Assembly (NCBI RefSeq): GCF_033110285.1
Contig: NZ_CP136995.1
Location: 3,348,001-3,412,000 of the forward strand
DNA length: 64,000 nucleotides
Origin: Ottowia sp. SB7-C50
Lineage (GTDB): Bacteria > Pseudomonadota > Gammaproteobacteria > Burkholderiales > Burkholderiaceae_C
Direction: 5' to 3'
A model generated the notes under the pieces. That model searched no databases. It was given only the letters and a program-made list of their open reading frames with translations, and had not been told where the DNA came from. Positions 50,037-58,071 of the stretch are shown in pieces. Numbering within the stretch: the stretch's first letter is position 1; each line of letters opens with the position of its first letter. Made by a program: the position numbers and the translations under genes.

Positions 50037-50456
50037 ATTCTGAAAGCCGCGCCGCCCGACGTGATGAACCACAACCTGGAGACGGTGCCGCGCCTGTACA
50101 AGGAAGCGCGCCCGGGCAGCGACTATGCCTTCAGCCTCAACCTGCTGAAAAAGTTCAAGGCGCTGCACCCCGACGTGCCCACCAAGAGCGGCCTGATGGT
50201 CGGCCTGGGTGAGACCGACGAGGAGATTCTGGAAGTGATGCGCGACTTGCGCGCGCACGGCGTGGACATGCTCACCATCGGCCAGTACCTGGCGCCCAGC
50301 AACGCGCACCTGTCGGTCAAGCGCTACGTGCACCCCGACACCTTCAAGATGTTCGAGCGGGAGGCGTATGCCATGGGCTTTACCCACGCGGCCGTGGGCG
50401 CCATGGTGCGCTCCAGCTACCACGCAGACAAGCAGGCGCAGGCGGCGGGGGTGTAA
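50037..50456 (+). pseudogene. Duplicated 3' fragment of lipA (right copy of the 416-bp repeat)
   Basis: Codes for the last 139 residues of LipA (from the [10 protein letters not shown] region to AQAAGV) and ends with TAA, unlike the intact gene's TGA. It lacks both Fe-S motifs and cannot be functional. The junction upstream (50006-50036) joins it directly to the vanB end. The sequence downstream of this copy is probably the original lipA downstream region. Confidence 0.93.
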
Positions 50457-50969
50457 ACCGGCTTTACCCGTGCGTCAACTGCGGTAATTGCGTCCTACAC
50501 GCGCTGCGTCATCGCACTGACATACGCGGGCCGCGAGCGGGCCTACAGTCGATACCAAGGTGATCGAGAAACCTTCCAGACAAGTCGCAAGACCCGTCAG
50601 CCAGGAATCAAAGCCACCTTCCTTCAGCAACCCGAAGACCAGCATCCAGCGGTTCCGAATCTCAAACGGCGTCAAAGCCCGATGACGGACGAACCAAGGA
50701 AGTACGGACGAGGCGAGCAGAAGGTAAGACTGACATTCCGAGGCGTCTTCAAGACAACTTGAAATGACGGTCCGGCAGGAAAGGACGTTTGAACACGCTC
50801 GTTGAACCTGTGTCAATGTGGCAGTCTGACTGAAGATCCAGCCAAACAAGCGCCCACTTCGGTGGGCGCTTTCCTTTGTGCGCCTGTTTTTCCGTGCGAG
50901 TCGGGCTGCGCCACGGCGCGTCCGGTTCGACCGCCAACGCGGCTCATCCCCGACTATGATGCGCGGCCC
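50457..50969. other. Non-coding stretch with lower GC, ending in a terminator
   Basis: About 510 bp between the lipA fragment and the EamA gene, visibly AT-richer than most of the window. No frame on either strand looks like a real protein. The 375-bp minus-strand frame (50475-50849) has no recognisable family or ribosome site. A clean hairpin terminator at 50850-50873 suggests a transcript ends here, either read-through from lipA or an unidentified small RNA. I could not match 6S, tmRNA or RNase P RNA. Confidence 0.35.
50850..50873 (+). terminator. Rho-independent terminator upstream of the EamA gene
   Basis: AGCGCCCAC, loop TTCG, GTGGGCGCT then TTCCTTT: a 9-bp stem with a UUCG tetraloop. 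It would also work less well in the opposite direction. Confidence 0.8.
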
Positions 50970-51857
50970 ATGCCCGCCGCCCGTTCACACACCGCCACCG
51001 CCAACCTGCTGGCGCTTGCCACCATCGCCTTGTGGGCCAGTCTGGCTGCGCTGGGCACGGCGCTGGCGCATGTGCCGCCGTTTCTGCTGACCGGGCTGGG
51101 GCTGCTGGCGGGCAGCGTGATCGCGCTGCCGCTGGTGCGCTTTGACGTGCGGCGGCTGGCCGTGGCGCCGCGCGCGCTGGCGCTGGGCGTGTACGGGCTG
51201 TTCGGCTACCACTTTCTGCTGTTCACCGCGCTGCAACTGGCGCCGCCGGTCGAGGCCAATCTGGTCAACTACCTGTGGCCGCTCGGCATCGTGCTGATGG
51301 CGCCGATGCTGCTGCCGGGCGTGCGCCTGAGCGCGGCGCATGTGCTGGCGGCATTCGTGGGGCTGGCGGGCGCGGCGATCGCGATCCTGGGGCGCGGCGC
51401 GGCCAGCCCGGCCGCGGGCGGCCACCCCATGGCCGCCGTGGGCTTTGCCGCCGCGGCCGGCGCGGCCTTCATCTGGTCAAGCTATTCGCTGCTGACCAAG
51501 CGGCTGACGCTGACGGGCCAGCCCTTTCCCACCGCGGCCATAGGCACCTTCGGACTGGTGTCGGGCCTGCTGTCGCTGGGGTGCCATGCGCTGCTGGAGC
51601 CGAGCGTGAGCCTGTCGGCGCGCGACGGCCTGCTGATCGCCGCGCTGGGCCTGGGGCCTCTGGGCGGTGCGTTCTTTTTGTGGGACGCGGCGCTGAAGCT
51701 GGGCGACGCGCGCCAGATCGGCGTGCTGAGCTACCTCACGCCGCTGCTGTCCACCTTGATCCTGCTGTGGACGACCGGGCGGCCGCTCAGCTGGAACATC
51801 GGGCTGGCCACCGCGCTGATTCTGGGCGCGGCGGTGGCGGGCACGCGGGCGCGCTGA
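50970..51857 (+). CDS. EamA/RhaT-family (DMT superfamily) transporter
   Basis: 295 residues from ATG 50970; an in-frame extension to 50802 crosses the upstream terminator and is rejected. There are ten hydrophobic segments in two EamA repeats: ANLLALATIALWASLAALGT through ILGRGAASP, and GFAAAAGAAFIWSSYSLLTK through LILGAAVAGTRAR. The conserved YLWPLGIVLMAPML-type segment is present. Such proteins export or import small metabolites and amino acids; the substrate is unknown. A 17-nt palindrome abuts its stop codon. Confidence 0.9.
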   Translation: MPAARSHTATANLLALATIALWASLAALGTALAHVPPFLLTGLGLLAGSVIALPLVRFDVRRLAVAPRALALGVYGLFGYHFLLFTALQLAPPVEANLVNYLWPLGIVLMAPMLLPGVRLSAAHVLAAFVGLAGAAIAILGRGAASPAAGGHPMAAVGFAAAAGAAFIWSSYSLLTKRLTLTGQPFPTAAIGTFGLVSGLLSLGCHALLEPSVSLSARDGLLIAALGLGPLGGAFFLWDAALKLGDARQIGVLSYLTPLLSTLILLWTTGRPLSWNIGLATALILGAAVAGTRAR

Positions 51858-51859
51858 TT

Positions 51860-51876
51860 GCTACCATAAGCATAGC
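51860..51876. repeat. 17-nt palindrome at the EamA stop codon
   Basis: GCTACCATAAGCATAGC begins 2 bp after the TGA. TGATTGCTA here is the same junction as at the CoA-transferase stop (57827). It lies in the convergent spacer with ptsI. Confidence 0.65.
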
Positions 51877-51931
51877 TACAGACGAAGATTAGATCAGCGC
51901 AAACGCGCGATTCAACTGATTTCTTGCACCG

Positions 51932-53680
51932 TCACACGGCCAGCAACGCCGCTGGCTCGTCGCTGTCCAGCACGCTCTGCGCCCAGGCCGTCAGCTTGTC
52001 GGTGTCGGCGCGCAGGATTTCCTGCTTCACGGCCAGGATCTGCGACGGGTGCATCGAGAAGCTGCGCAGCCCCAGGCCGAGCAGCAGGCGCGTCATGGTC
52101 GGGTCGCCCGCCATTTCGCCGCACACGCTGACCGGCTTGCCCTGGCGCGCGCCTTCGGCAATGGTGTCGGCCAGCAGCCGCAGCACGGCGGGGTGCAGCT
52201 GGTCGTACAGGTGCGCCACCGACTCGTCGGCGCGGTCAATGGCCAGCGTGTACTGGATCAGGTCGTTGGTGCCGACCGACAGGAAGTCGAAGTGCCGCAA
52301 GAACAGCCGCAGCGACAGCGCCGCCGCCGGCACCTCGATCATGGCGCCCAGCGTGACGGGGCCGTGCACCTGGCCGCGCTGGTCGAGCTGCGCGCGCGCC
52401 TTGTCGATCATCTCCAGCGTCTGGCGGATTTCGCTGGCGTGCGCCAGCATGGGCACCAGCAGATGCACCCGCCCATGCGCCGCGGCGCGCAGGATGGCGC
52501 GCAGCTGGGTGAGGAACATGGCTGGCTCGGCCAGGCTCCAGCGGATGGCGCGCAGGCCCAGCGCAGGGTTCAGGTGCGTGTCGGCGCGCCGGTCGTCCAG
52601 CGGCTTGTCGGCGCCGATATCGATGGTGCGGATGGTGACGGGCAGGCCCATCATGCCCTCGACGGCGGCGCGGTAGGCGGCGTACTGTTCTTCCTCATCG
52701 GGCAGCTTGCCCTCGCGCCCCATAAACAGGAATTCGGACCGGAACAACCCCACGCCGACCGCGCCCACGCCCAGCGCCAGCGCGGTGTCGGCCGGCTGCT
52801 CGATGTTGGCCAGCAGCTCGACGCGCTGGCCGTCCAGCGTGACGGCGGGCGTGTTCTTCAGGCGCGCCAGGCGGCCGCGCTCCAGCTCGCCCTGGCGCTG
52901 CTTGAAGCCGTATTCGGCCAGGATGATGGGCGACGGGTCGACGATCATCACGCCGGCGTCGCCGTCGATGATGACCCAGTCGTCCTGCCGCACCAGGTGG
53001 CTGGCCGAGCGCGCGCCCACCACGGCGGGAATGTCCATGCTGCGCGCCACGATGGCGGTGTGGCTGGTCTTGCCGCCGACGTCGGTGACGAAGCCGGCGA
53101 ACACGCTCTTCTTGAACTGCAGCATGTCGGCCGGCGACAAATCGTGCGCCACCAGCACCAGCGGCACGTCCTGCGTGTCGCCCAGGCCCAGCTCGTGCTG
53201 ACGGGCCGGGCGCGGCGGCGGCGCGGCAACGGGCGTGGCCGCGCCCTTCATGTGCAGCAGCACGCGCTCGACCACCTGCTCCAGGTCGGCCTTGCGCTCG
53301 CGCAGGTACGGATCCTCCATCTCGTCGAACTGCCGCACCAGCACCTCGAGCTGGCTGACCAGCGCCCATTCGGCGTTGTACAGCCGCTCCTTGATCCAGC
53401 GACGGATTTCATACGCCAGCGCCTCGTCCTGCAGCAGCATCAGGTGCACGTCCAGCATCGCCGCCAGCTCGGGCGGCGCGTCGCGCGGCATGGTGGCCTG
53501 CAGGCGCTGCAGTTCGTCGATGACGGCATTGCGCGCCACGCGCAGACGCTCGATCTCGGCCTTGATCTGGTCCGGCTCGATGAAGTAGTGCGCCACGTCC
53601 ACCCGGCTCGACGCCACCAGCACCGCGCGCCCAATGGCGATGCCACGGGCAACCGGCAGGCCGTGGATGGAGAAGGTCAC
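51932..53680 (-). CDS. ptsI: Phosphoenolpyruvate-protein phosphotransferase (PTS enzyme I)
   Basis: 582 residues from GTG 53680, preceded by GAGGAA; the longer frame upstream runs through a REP sequence and is rejected. Enzyme I takes phosphate from PEP to HPr. The phospho-His is in GGKTSHTAIVARSMDIPAVV. PEP-binding and catalytic parts are GVGLFRSEFLFMGREGKLPD, TIDIGADKP, DFLSVGTNDLIQYTLAIDRA and the active-site Cys in VSVCGEMAGDP. With HPr and an EIIA-Man but no sugar permease here, it is probably a regulatory PTS, as in other betaproteobacteria. Confidence 0.96.
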   Translation of the reverse strand: MTFSIHGLPVARGIAIGRAVLVASSRVDVAHYFIEPDQIKAEIERLRVARNAVIDELQRLQATMPRDAPPELAAMLDVHLMLLQDEALAYEIRRWIKERLYNAEWALVSQLEVLVRQFDEMEDPYLRERKADLEQVVERVLLHMKGAATPVAAPPPRPARQHELGLGDTQDVPLVLVAHDLSPADMLQFKKSVFAGFVTDVGGKTSHTAIVARSMDIPAVVGARSASHLVRQDDWVIIDGDAGVMIVDPSPIILAEYGFKQRQGELERGRLARLKNTPAVTLDGQRVELLANIEQPADTALALGVGAVGVGLFRSEFLFMGREGKLPDEEEQYAAYRAAVEGMMGLPVTIRTIDIGADKPLDDRRADTHLNPALGLRAIRWSLAEPAMFLTQLRAILRAAAHGRVHLLVPMLAHASEIRQTLEMIDKARAQLDQRGQVHGPVTLGAMIEVPAAALSLRLFLRHFDFLSVGTNDLIQYTLAIDRADESVAHLYDQLHPAVLRLLADTIAEGARQGKPVSVCGEMAGDPTMTRLLLGLGLRSFSMHPSQILAVKQEILRADTDKLTAWAQSVLDSDEPAALLAV

Positions 53681-53749
53681 GCGGCGTTCCTCATGGCGCG
53701 CTCCCTGTCGATGCCGCGCAGCGTGGCAAGCGCCGACGAAACTTTCACC

Positions 53750-53847
53750 GTCATTCCCGCGAAGGCGGGAATCCATGGGCGTATGCGGTGCACGACGCTC
53801 AATGACAGGCGAGGCGCCGCATGGATTCCCGCCTTCGCGGGAATGAC
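53750..53847. repeat. Pair of inverted REP elements (BIME-like)
   Basis: A REP core ATTCCCGC-GAAG-GCGGGAAT lies at 53753-53772 and again, in inverse orientation, at 53825-53844. Including flanks, the two 27-bp arms (53750-53776 and 53821-53847) are exact reverse complements separated by 44 bp. This CATTCCCGCGAAGGCGGGAA-type REP is common in many proteobacteria. It lies between ptsH and ptsI and could affect mRNA stability or the relative expression of the two genes. Confidence 0.88.
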
Positions 53848-53892
53848 GGCGGTGGACGAAGCAGCACGCGACTCGAACGAATCACCGCCACC

Positions 53893-54022
53893 ACCGGCCT
53901 GCGCAGCAAGGCCCCCCCAAAGGCCGCGGAGCAGGCCGCGCGCGGACGCCGTGGCCGGGGTTTCCCCGGCCACCAGCGTCGTCCCCCCTCCGGGGGGAAG
54001 GCGCGCAGCGCCTCAGGGGGGA
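53893..54022 (-). repeat. Dispersed GC-rich intergenic repeat, copy 3 (inverted)
   Basis: The complement reads CCCCCTGAGGCGCTGCGCGC, then the C-run/G-run pair, GGTGGCCGGGG, GGCCACGGCGTCC, GCGGCCTGCTCCGCGGCC and CTTGCTGCGCAGG. These are the same ordered blocks as copies 1 and 2. It lies directly after the ptsH stop. Confidence 0.7.
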
Positions 54023-54024
54023 GC

Positions 54025-54294
54025 TCATCCCCCTTCTCCGAACTTGTCCGCAATCAGCGCCAGCAGCGCGTCCATCGCCTCCTGCTCCTGCGGGCCGTTG
54101 GTTTCCAGCGTGACCTGGCTGCCGATGCCGGCGGCCAGCATCATCACGCCCATGATGCTCTTGGCGTTGACGCGGCGCTCGCCCTTGGACATCCACACCT
54201 CGCACGGAAAGCTGCCGGCCAGCTTGGTCAGCTTGGCCGAGGCGCGGGCGTGCAGGCCCAGCTTATTGCTGATGGTCGTTTCGTTCTTGATCAT
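54025..54294 (-). CDS. ptsH: PTS phosphocarrier HPr
   Basis: 89 residues. It carries phosphate from enzyme I to EIIA. The active His15 is in NKLGLHARASAKLTKLA, and the regulatory-Ser region is KSIMGVMMLAAGIGSQVTL. No HPr kinase is seen here. The start overlaps the stop of the EIIA gene (ATGA). A 340-bp repeat-filled gap separates it from ptsI. Confidence 0.97.
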   Translation of the reverse strand: MIKNETTISNKLGLHARASAKLTKLAGSFPCEVWMSKGERRVNAKSIMGVMMLAAGIGSQVTLETNGPQEQEAMDALLALIADKFGEGG

Positions 54295-54710
54295 TCGGGG
54301 CTCGTCGATTCTGGTTTTGCGGCGCCGTGGGGGGTGACCGGCATGGCGCCCTGCACGCCGCCGGCCAGCGCGCGCTGGGCCATGCTGTCCAGCGGCTCGG
54401 CGCGGTAGCTGAGCGCGCGCAGCAGCATCGGCAGGTTGACCCCCGCGATCAGCCGCGCGTCGGCGCCGTCGACCAGGCGCTGCGCCACGTTGCACGGCGT
54501 GGCGCCAAACACGTCGGCCAGCACCAGCGCCGGGCGCCCGCCCAGTGCGGCCAGCGCGGCACGGGCCTGCGCCAGCGTGTCCTCGGGCGCGGCGCTGGCG
54601 GCAACGTCCAGCACGCCGATGTCGCTGCCAGCGTCCGGAAAGACATGCAGTGCCGCGTCGCGCAAGGCGCTGGCGAGCGGCGCGTGGGCCATCAGCAGGA
54701 CAACGTTCAT
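54291..54710 (-). CDS. PTS EIIA component, mannose/sorbose family
   Basis: 139 residues from ATG 54710 (an ATG nine codons upstream is an alternative). The phospho-His lies in VVLLMAHAPLASALRDAA (His9), and LVLADVFGATPCNVAQRL with GVNLPMLLRALSYR are typical of the EIIA-Man fold. No EIIB/C/D permease is nearby, so the EIIA-HPr-EI set is probably regulatory rather than sugar-transporting. It is coupled to ptsH by overlap. The MFS gene ends 26 bp upstream. Confidence 0.92.
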   Translation of the reverse strand: MNVVLLMAHAPLASALRDAALHVFPDAGSDIGVLDVAASAAPEDTLAQARAALAALGGRPALVLADVFGATPCNVAQRLVDGADARLIAGVNLPMLLRALSYRAEPLDSMAQRALAGGVQGAMPVTPHGAAKPESTSPE

Positions 54711-54736
54711 TGGGGTTTCGGCGGTAGTTGCCGCCA

Positions 54737-55987
54737 TTATCTGCCTGCCCGCACAAAGCGCACCCAGCACGCCACGCTGACCAGGCCGAACACCGCCATG
54801 GCTGCGCGCAGGCTGTCGGCGGCCGACCCGCCGAGCGACTCGAACGCGTCCGCCCCCAGGCCGATGCCCCACTGCACGACGAAGATGCCCAGGAAGATCA
54901 CCAGGTTGTACGCCGACAGCGCGCGCCCCGCCAGATGCGGCGCGAACGACATGGCCACCACCGGCTGCACCTGCGCCGACGGCGTGCTGAGCATGCAATA
55001 CAGCGCCAGCAGCACAAAGGTCCATTCACCCAGCGCCGGGCCGGCCGCCACCATCACCGCCAGCGCGACAAAGCTGAAAGGCTGGATGCGCGCCACCAGG
55101 CTGTCGACCGACACACCGCGCGCGGCCATGCGCGGCAGCAGCACGCCCCAGCCCCAGAACGTCACCAGCATGCCCAGGTTCATCCAGAACAGCCCGGTGG
55201 CCGCCTGCAGCGGCGTGGCGCCGGCCACGCGCGTGAGCCACGGCCCGGCCCACAGCGACTGGATGGCGACCATGCCCCCAAAACACACCGCGCCCAGCGG
55301 CGTGGCACGGCGGAAGTAGGCGTTGCGCGCGATGTCGGCATACGAACCGTTTTGGCCCGTTGCGCCGGCCTGATCAGCGGATGTAGCTATGTTTTGTGTA
55401 GCAATCGTGCGCCAGCGCGGCACCACCACCGCGATTACCCCCATGGCCAACAGCACCAGCGCCGCCAGCCCCCAGAACAGCACGCGCCAGCCCACCAGCG
55501 GCAGCAGCCACTGCACCGGCAGCGTGGAGGCCAGCATGCCCAGCGAGCCGGTCATCAGCATCCAGGCGTTGGCGCGCAGCTGCGTGCCGGCGTCGAACCA
55601 GCGGCGGTAGCCGGTCAGCGGCGCCATCAGGCAGGCGGCCACGCCGACGCCCATCAGCGCGCGCGCCGCCATCAGGCCCGTGAAGCCATCCGCAACGGCA
55701 AACACCGCGCAACCCGCCACGGCCACGGTGAGCATGCCCAAAATCACCTTCTTCGGCCCGTGCCGGTCCAGCCACGCGCCCAGCGGCAACTGCATGGCGG
55801 CAAAGCCGAGGAAGTAACCGCCCGCCAGCAGCCCCAGGTCGCGCGCGTGCAGGTTGAACTCGCTGGTCAGCACCGGCGACAGCGTGGCCGTGACGGCGCG
55901 CAGCAGCGCCGAGATGAAGTACGCCAGCGCAAACGCCAGGAACACCGCCACGGCGGCGCGGCGCGGCAGCGTGTCGGTGGCGGTCAC
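54737..55987 (-). CDS. MFS transporter
   Basis: 416 residues from GTG 55987, which overlaps the stop of the upstream lipoprotein gene (GTGA). Twelve hydrophobic segments are seen. The MFS loop 2-3 motif appears as GAWLDRHGPKKVILGMLTVA. A hydrophilic loop (RWRTIATQNIATSADQAGAT) between helices 6 and 7 contains a 17-nt dispersed element in frame. Substrate unknown. It belongs to a minus-strand run ending in ptsH/ptsI. Confidence 0.9.
   Translation of the reverse strand: MTATDTLPRRAAVAVFLAFALAYFISALLRAVTATLSPVLTSEFNLHARDLGLLAGGYFLGFAAMQLPLGAWLDRHGPKKVILGMLTVAVAGCAVFAVADGFTGLMAARALMGVGVAACLMAPLTGYRRWFDAGTQLRANAWMLMTGSLGMLASTLPVQWLLPLVGWRVLFWGLAALVLLAMGVIAVVVPRWRTIATQNIATSADQAGATGQNGSYADIARNAYFRRATPLGAVCFGGMVAIQSLWAGPWLTRVAGATPLQAATGLFWMNLGMLVTFWGWGVLLPRMAARGVSVDSLVARIQPFSFVALAVMVAAGPALGEWTFVLLALYCMLSTPSAQVQPVVAMSFAPHLAGRALSAYNLVIFLGIFVVQWGIGLGADAFESLGGSAADSLRAAMAVFGLVSVACWVRFVRAGR
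55386..55402. repeat. 17-nt palindrome family member inside the MFS gene
   Basis: GCTATGTTTTGTGTAGC, with GCTA/TAGC ends, falls in the central cytoplasmic loop coding region, a site that tolerates insertion. Confidence 0.55.
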
Positions 55988-56523
55988 GGCCACTTGATGC
56001 CTTCGAAGAACGCGTCGGCCACGGCGGGCTGCGCGCGGTCGGCGTACATCACGGCGTGCAGCACTTCGACGCGGCCGCCGTCGACCGCGCGCGCCGTCCA
56101 CACGGCCTGGGCCTGCACGGCGCTGCCGTCGGCGCGCTGGCCGGCGGCCTGCACGCGCTGGGCATGTGCCAGCGGCAGCCCGCGCGCCGGGTGGAAGGCC
56201 TGCCGCACCGGCGTGCCCTGCGCGCGCATGTGGGCCAGCGTGGCCTGCTGCCAGCCGGCCAGCACGTCGTCGGGCGCGCGGCCGGCGGGCAGCGTGGCCA
56301 CCATCAGCGCAAAGGTGGCGCCGCTGGCTTCGCAGCCGCTCACGGCCAGCACCGTGGGTTGGCCGCCCAGCGGCACGCTGCGTTCGGCATGGTCGGGCTT
56401 GCAGGGCAGCAGCGCCACGGCGCTGGTGGGCGACAGGCGCAGCTCGCGCCAGTTGAGCGAAGGCGTGCAGGCGGCAGCGCTGAACGCGGCCACGGCACCC
56501 AGAAGCAGCCGATGCACAGACAT
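55984..56523 (-). CDS. Putative lipoprotein of unknown function
   Basis: 179 residues from ATG 56523 (ATG 56532 is possible). The lipoprotein signal MSVHRLLLGAVAAFSAAACT places the lipid Cys at about 19. The body has LRLSPTSAVALLPCKPDHAE, then a short Cys pair (LPCKPD, SGCEAS), and a C-terminal VMYADRAQPAVADAFFEGIK. Similar small lipoproteins of unknown role occur in Comamonadaceae, to my recollection. It is coupled to the downstream MFS gene. It is divergent from the CoA-transferase, with only about 70 bp between starts. Confidence 0.8.
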   Translation of the reverse strand: MSVHRLLLGAVAAFSAAACTPSLNWRELRLSPTSAVALLPCKPDHAERSVPLGGQPTVLAVSGCEASGATFALMVATLPAGRAPDDVLAGWQQATLAHMRAQGTPVRQAFHPARGLPLAHAQRVQAAGQRADGSAVQAQAVWTARAVDGGRVEVLHAVMYADRAQPAVADAFFEGIKWP

Positions 56524-56592
56524 GCGGGGCATTATCAGCGGCGGTGCCGGCGCCCGCAGGCGGCGCGCGCGCCGGTGGGCGAGAATGCCCGC

Positions 56593-57829
56593 ATGAACGC
56601 ACTTGACGGTATCCGAGTCCTTGACCTTTCCCGCGTGCTGGCGGGCCCCTGGTGCACGCAGAACCTGGCCGACCTGGGCGCCGACGTGATCAAGATCGAG
56701 CGCCCCGGCAGCGGCGACGACACGCGCACCTGGGGCCCGCCCTTCCTGCCGTCGGCGGACGGGCGCGAGTCGCACGAATCGGCCTATTACCTGGGCACCA
56801 ACCGCAACAAGCGCTCGGTCACATGCGACATCGCGCGGCCCGAGGGCCAGGCGCTGATCCGCGAACTGGCCGAGCACTGCGACGTGTTCATCGAGAACTT
56901 CAAGGTGGGCGACATGGCGCGCTACGGGCTGGATTACGACAGCCTCAAGGCCATCAACCCGCGGCTGGTGTACTGCAGCCTGACCGGCTTCGGCCAGACC
57001 GGGCCGTATGCGCCGCGCGCCGGCTACGACTACATCATCCAGGGCATGGGCGGGCTGATGAGCGTGACCGGCGAGCGCGACGACCTGGACGGCGGCCCGC
57101 AGAAAGTGGGCGTGGCGGTGGCCGACCTGTTCACCGGCATGTACGCCACCGTCGGCATCCTGGCCGCGCTGCGCCACGCCGAGCGCACCGGCGAAGGCCA
57201 GCACCTGGACATGGCCCTGCTGGACACGCAGGTCGCCATGCTGGCCAACCTGGGCGCCAACTACCTGGTCAGCGAAAAGGTGCCGGGCCGCATGGGCAAC
57301 GCGCACCAGAACATCGTGCCCTACCAGGTGTTCGAGGTCGCGCCGCGGCCCGATGGCGGCAAGGACTTCATCATCCTGGCCGTGGGCAACGACGGCCAGT
57401 ACGCCAAGTTCTGCGAAGTGGCGGGCCGACCCGATCTGGCCAGCAACCCGCGCTACACGCGCAACGCCGACCGCGTGCGCCACCGCGCCGAACTGGTGCC
57501 GCTGCTGGAAGCCGTGATGAAGACCCGCCCCAAGGCCGACTGGCTGAGCCGCCTGGAAGCCGCCAAGGTGCCGTGCGGCGCCATCAACAGCCTGGACGAA
57601 GTCTTCGTCGACCCACACGTGCAGGCGCGCGGCATGGTCACGCACTGGCAGCACCCCCTGCGCGCCGACCTGCCGCTGGTGTCGAGCCCCATCAAGCTGG
57701 AAAAAACCCCCCGTGCGCACCGTGTCGCCACCGCCGATGCTGGGCCAGCACACCGACGAGGTGCTGGGCGAACTGCTGGGCGCCGACGCGCTGCGACTGG
57801 CCACGCTGCGGGATCGCGGCGTCATCTGA
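56593..57829 (+). CDS. Class III CoA-transferase, CaiB/BaiF family (frameshifted as sequenced)
   Basis: The enzyme moves CoA between organic acids. It starts MNALDGIRVLDLSRVLAGPW, the family N-terminus. The catalytic Asp is expected in EGQHLDMALLDTQVAMLANL. LVYCSLTGFGQTGPYAPRAG and YDYIIQGMGGLMSVTG are further signatures. At 57707-57712 six Cs break the frame. With five, KLEKTP continues VRTVSPPPMLGQHTDEVLGE to RDRGVI and the stop at 57829, giving 411 residues, the normal size. This is most likely a homopolymer error. The acids used are unknown. Confidence 0.88.
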
Positions 57830-57831
57830 TT

Positions 57832-57848
57832 GCTATATAAAACGTAGC
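57832..57848. repeat. 17-nt palindrome at the CoA-transferase stop codon
   Basis: GCTATATAAAACGTAGC starts 2 bp after the stop, in the same TGATTGCTA junction as at 51855. Confidence 0.6.
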
Positions 57849-57992
57849 TGACGGCGCAGGATGGACTTGCACAGAAGGCACGTTTGCTCAAAACCCTGAA
57901 CGCGGAAATTTCTCCAGAGAGCGCCGAAAAGACCTGGAACAAATTGCTTGGAATTTCTTTGGCGTCCTCTGCGAATCCTTTGCGTCCTCTGC

Positions 57993-58040
57993 GTCCGGCT
58001 GTCCGGCTGTCCGGCTGTCCGGCTGTCCGGCTGTCCGGCT
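57993..58040 (+). repeat. Six tandem copies of an 8-bp unit upstream of the hydrolase
   Basis: GTCCGGCT is repeated six times without mismatch, ending 31 bp before the start of the alpha/beta hydrolase. An 8-bp unit not divisible by three, in a 5' leader, is the type of repeat that can vary in number and change promoter or leader spacing. Confidence 0.85.
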
Positions 58041-58071
58041 CTTTTAAACCCGATTCCAGAAGGAACCCACC

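Noticed and set aside
50475..50849. A 124-codon minus-strand frame in the orphan stretch
   Set aside because: No recognisable motif, no ribosome site, and it starts inside a terminator hairpin. It is kept only as part of the unexplained region.
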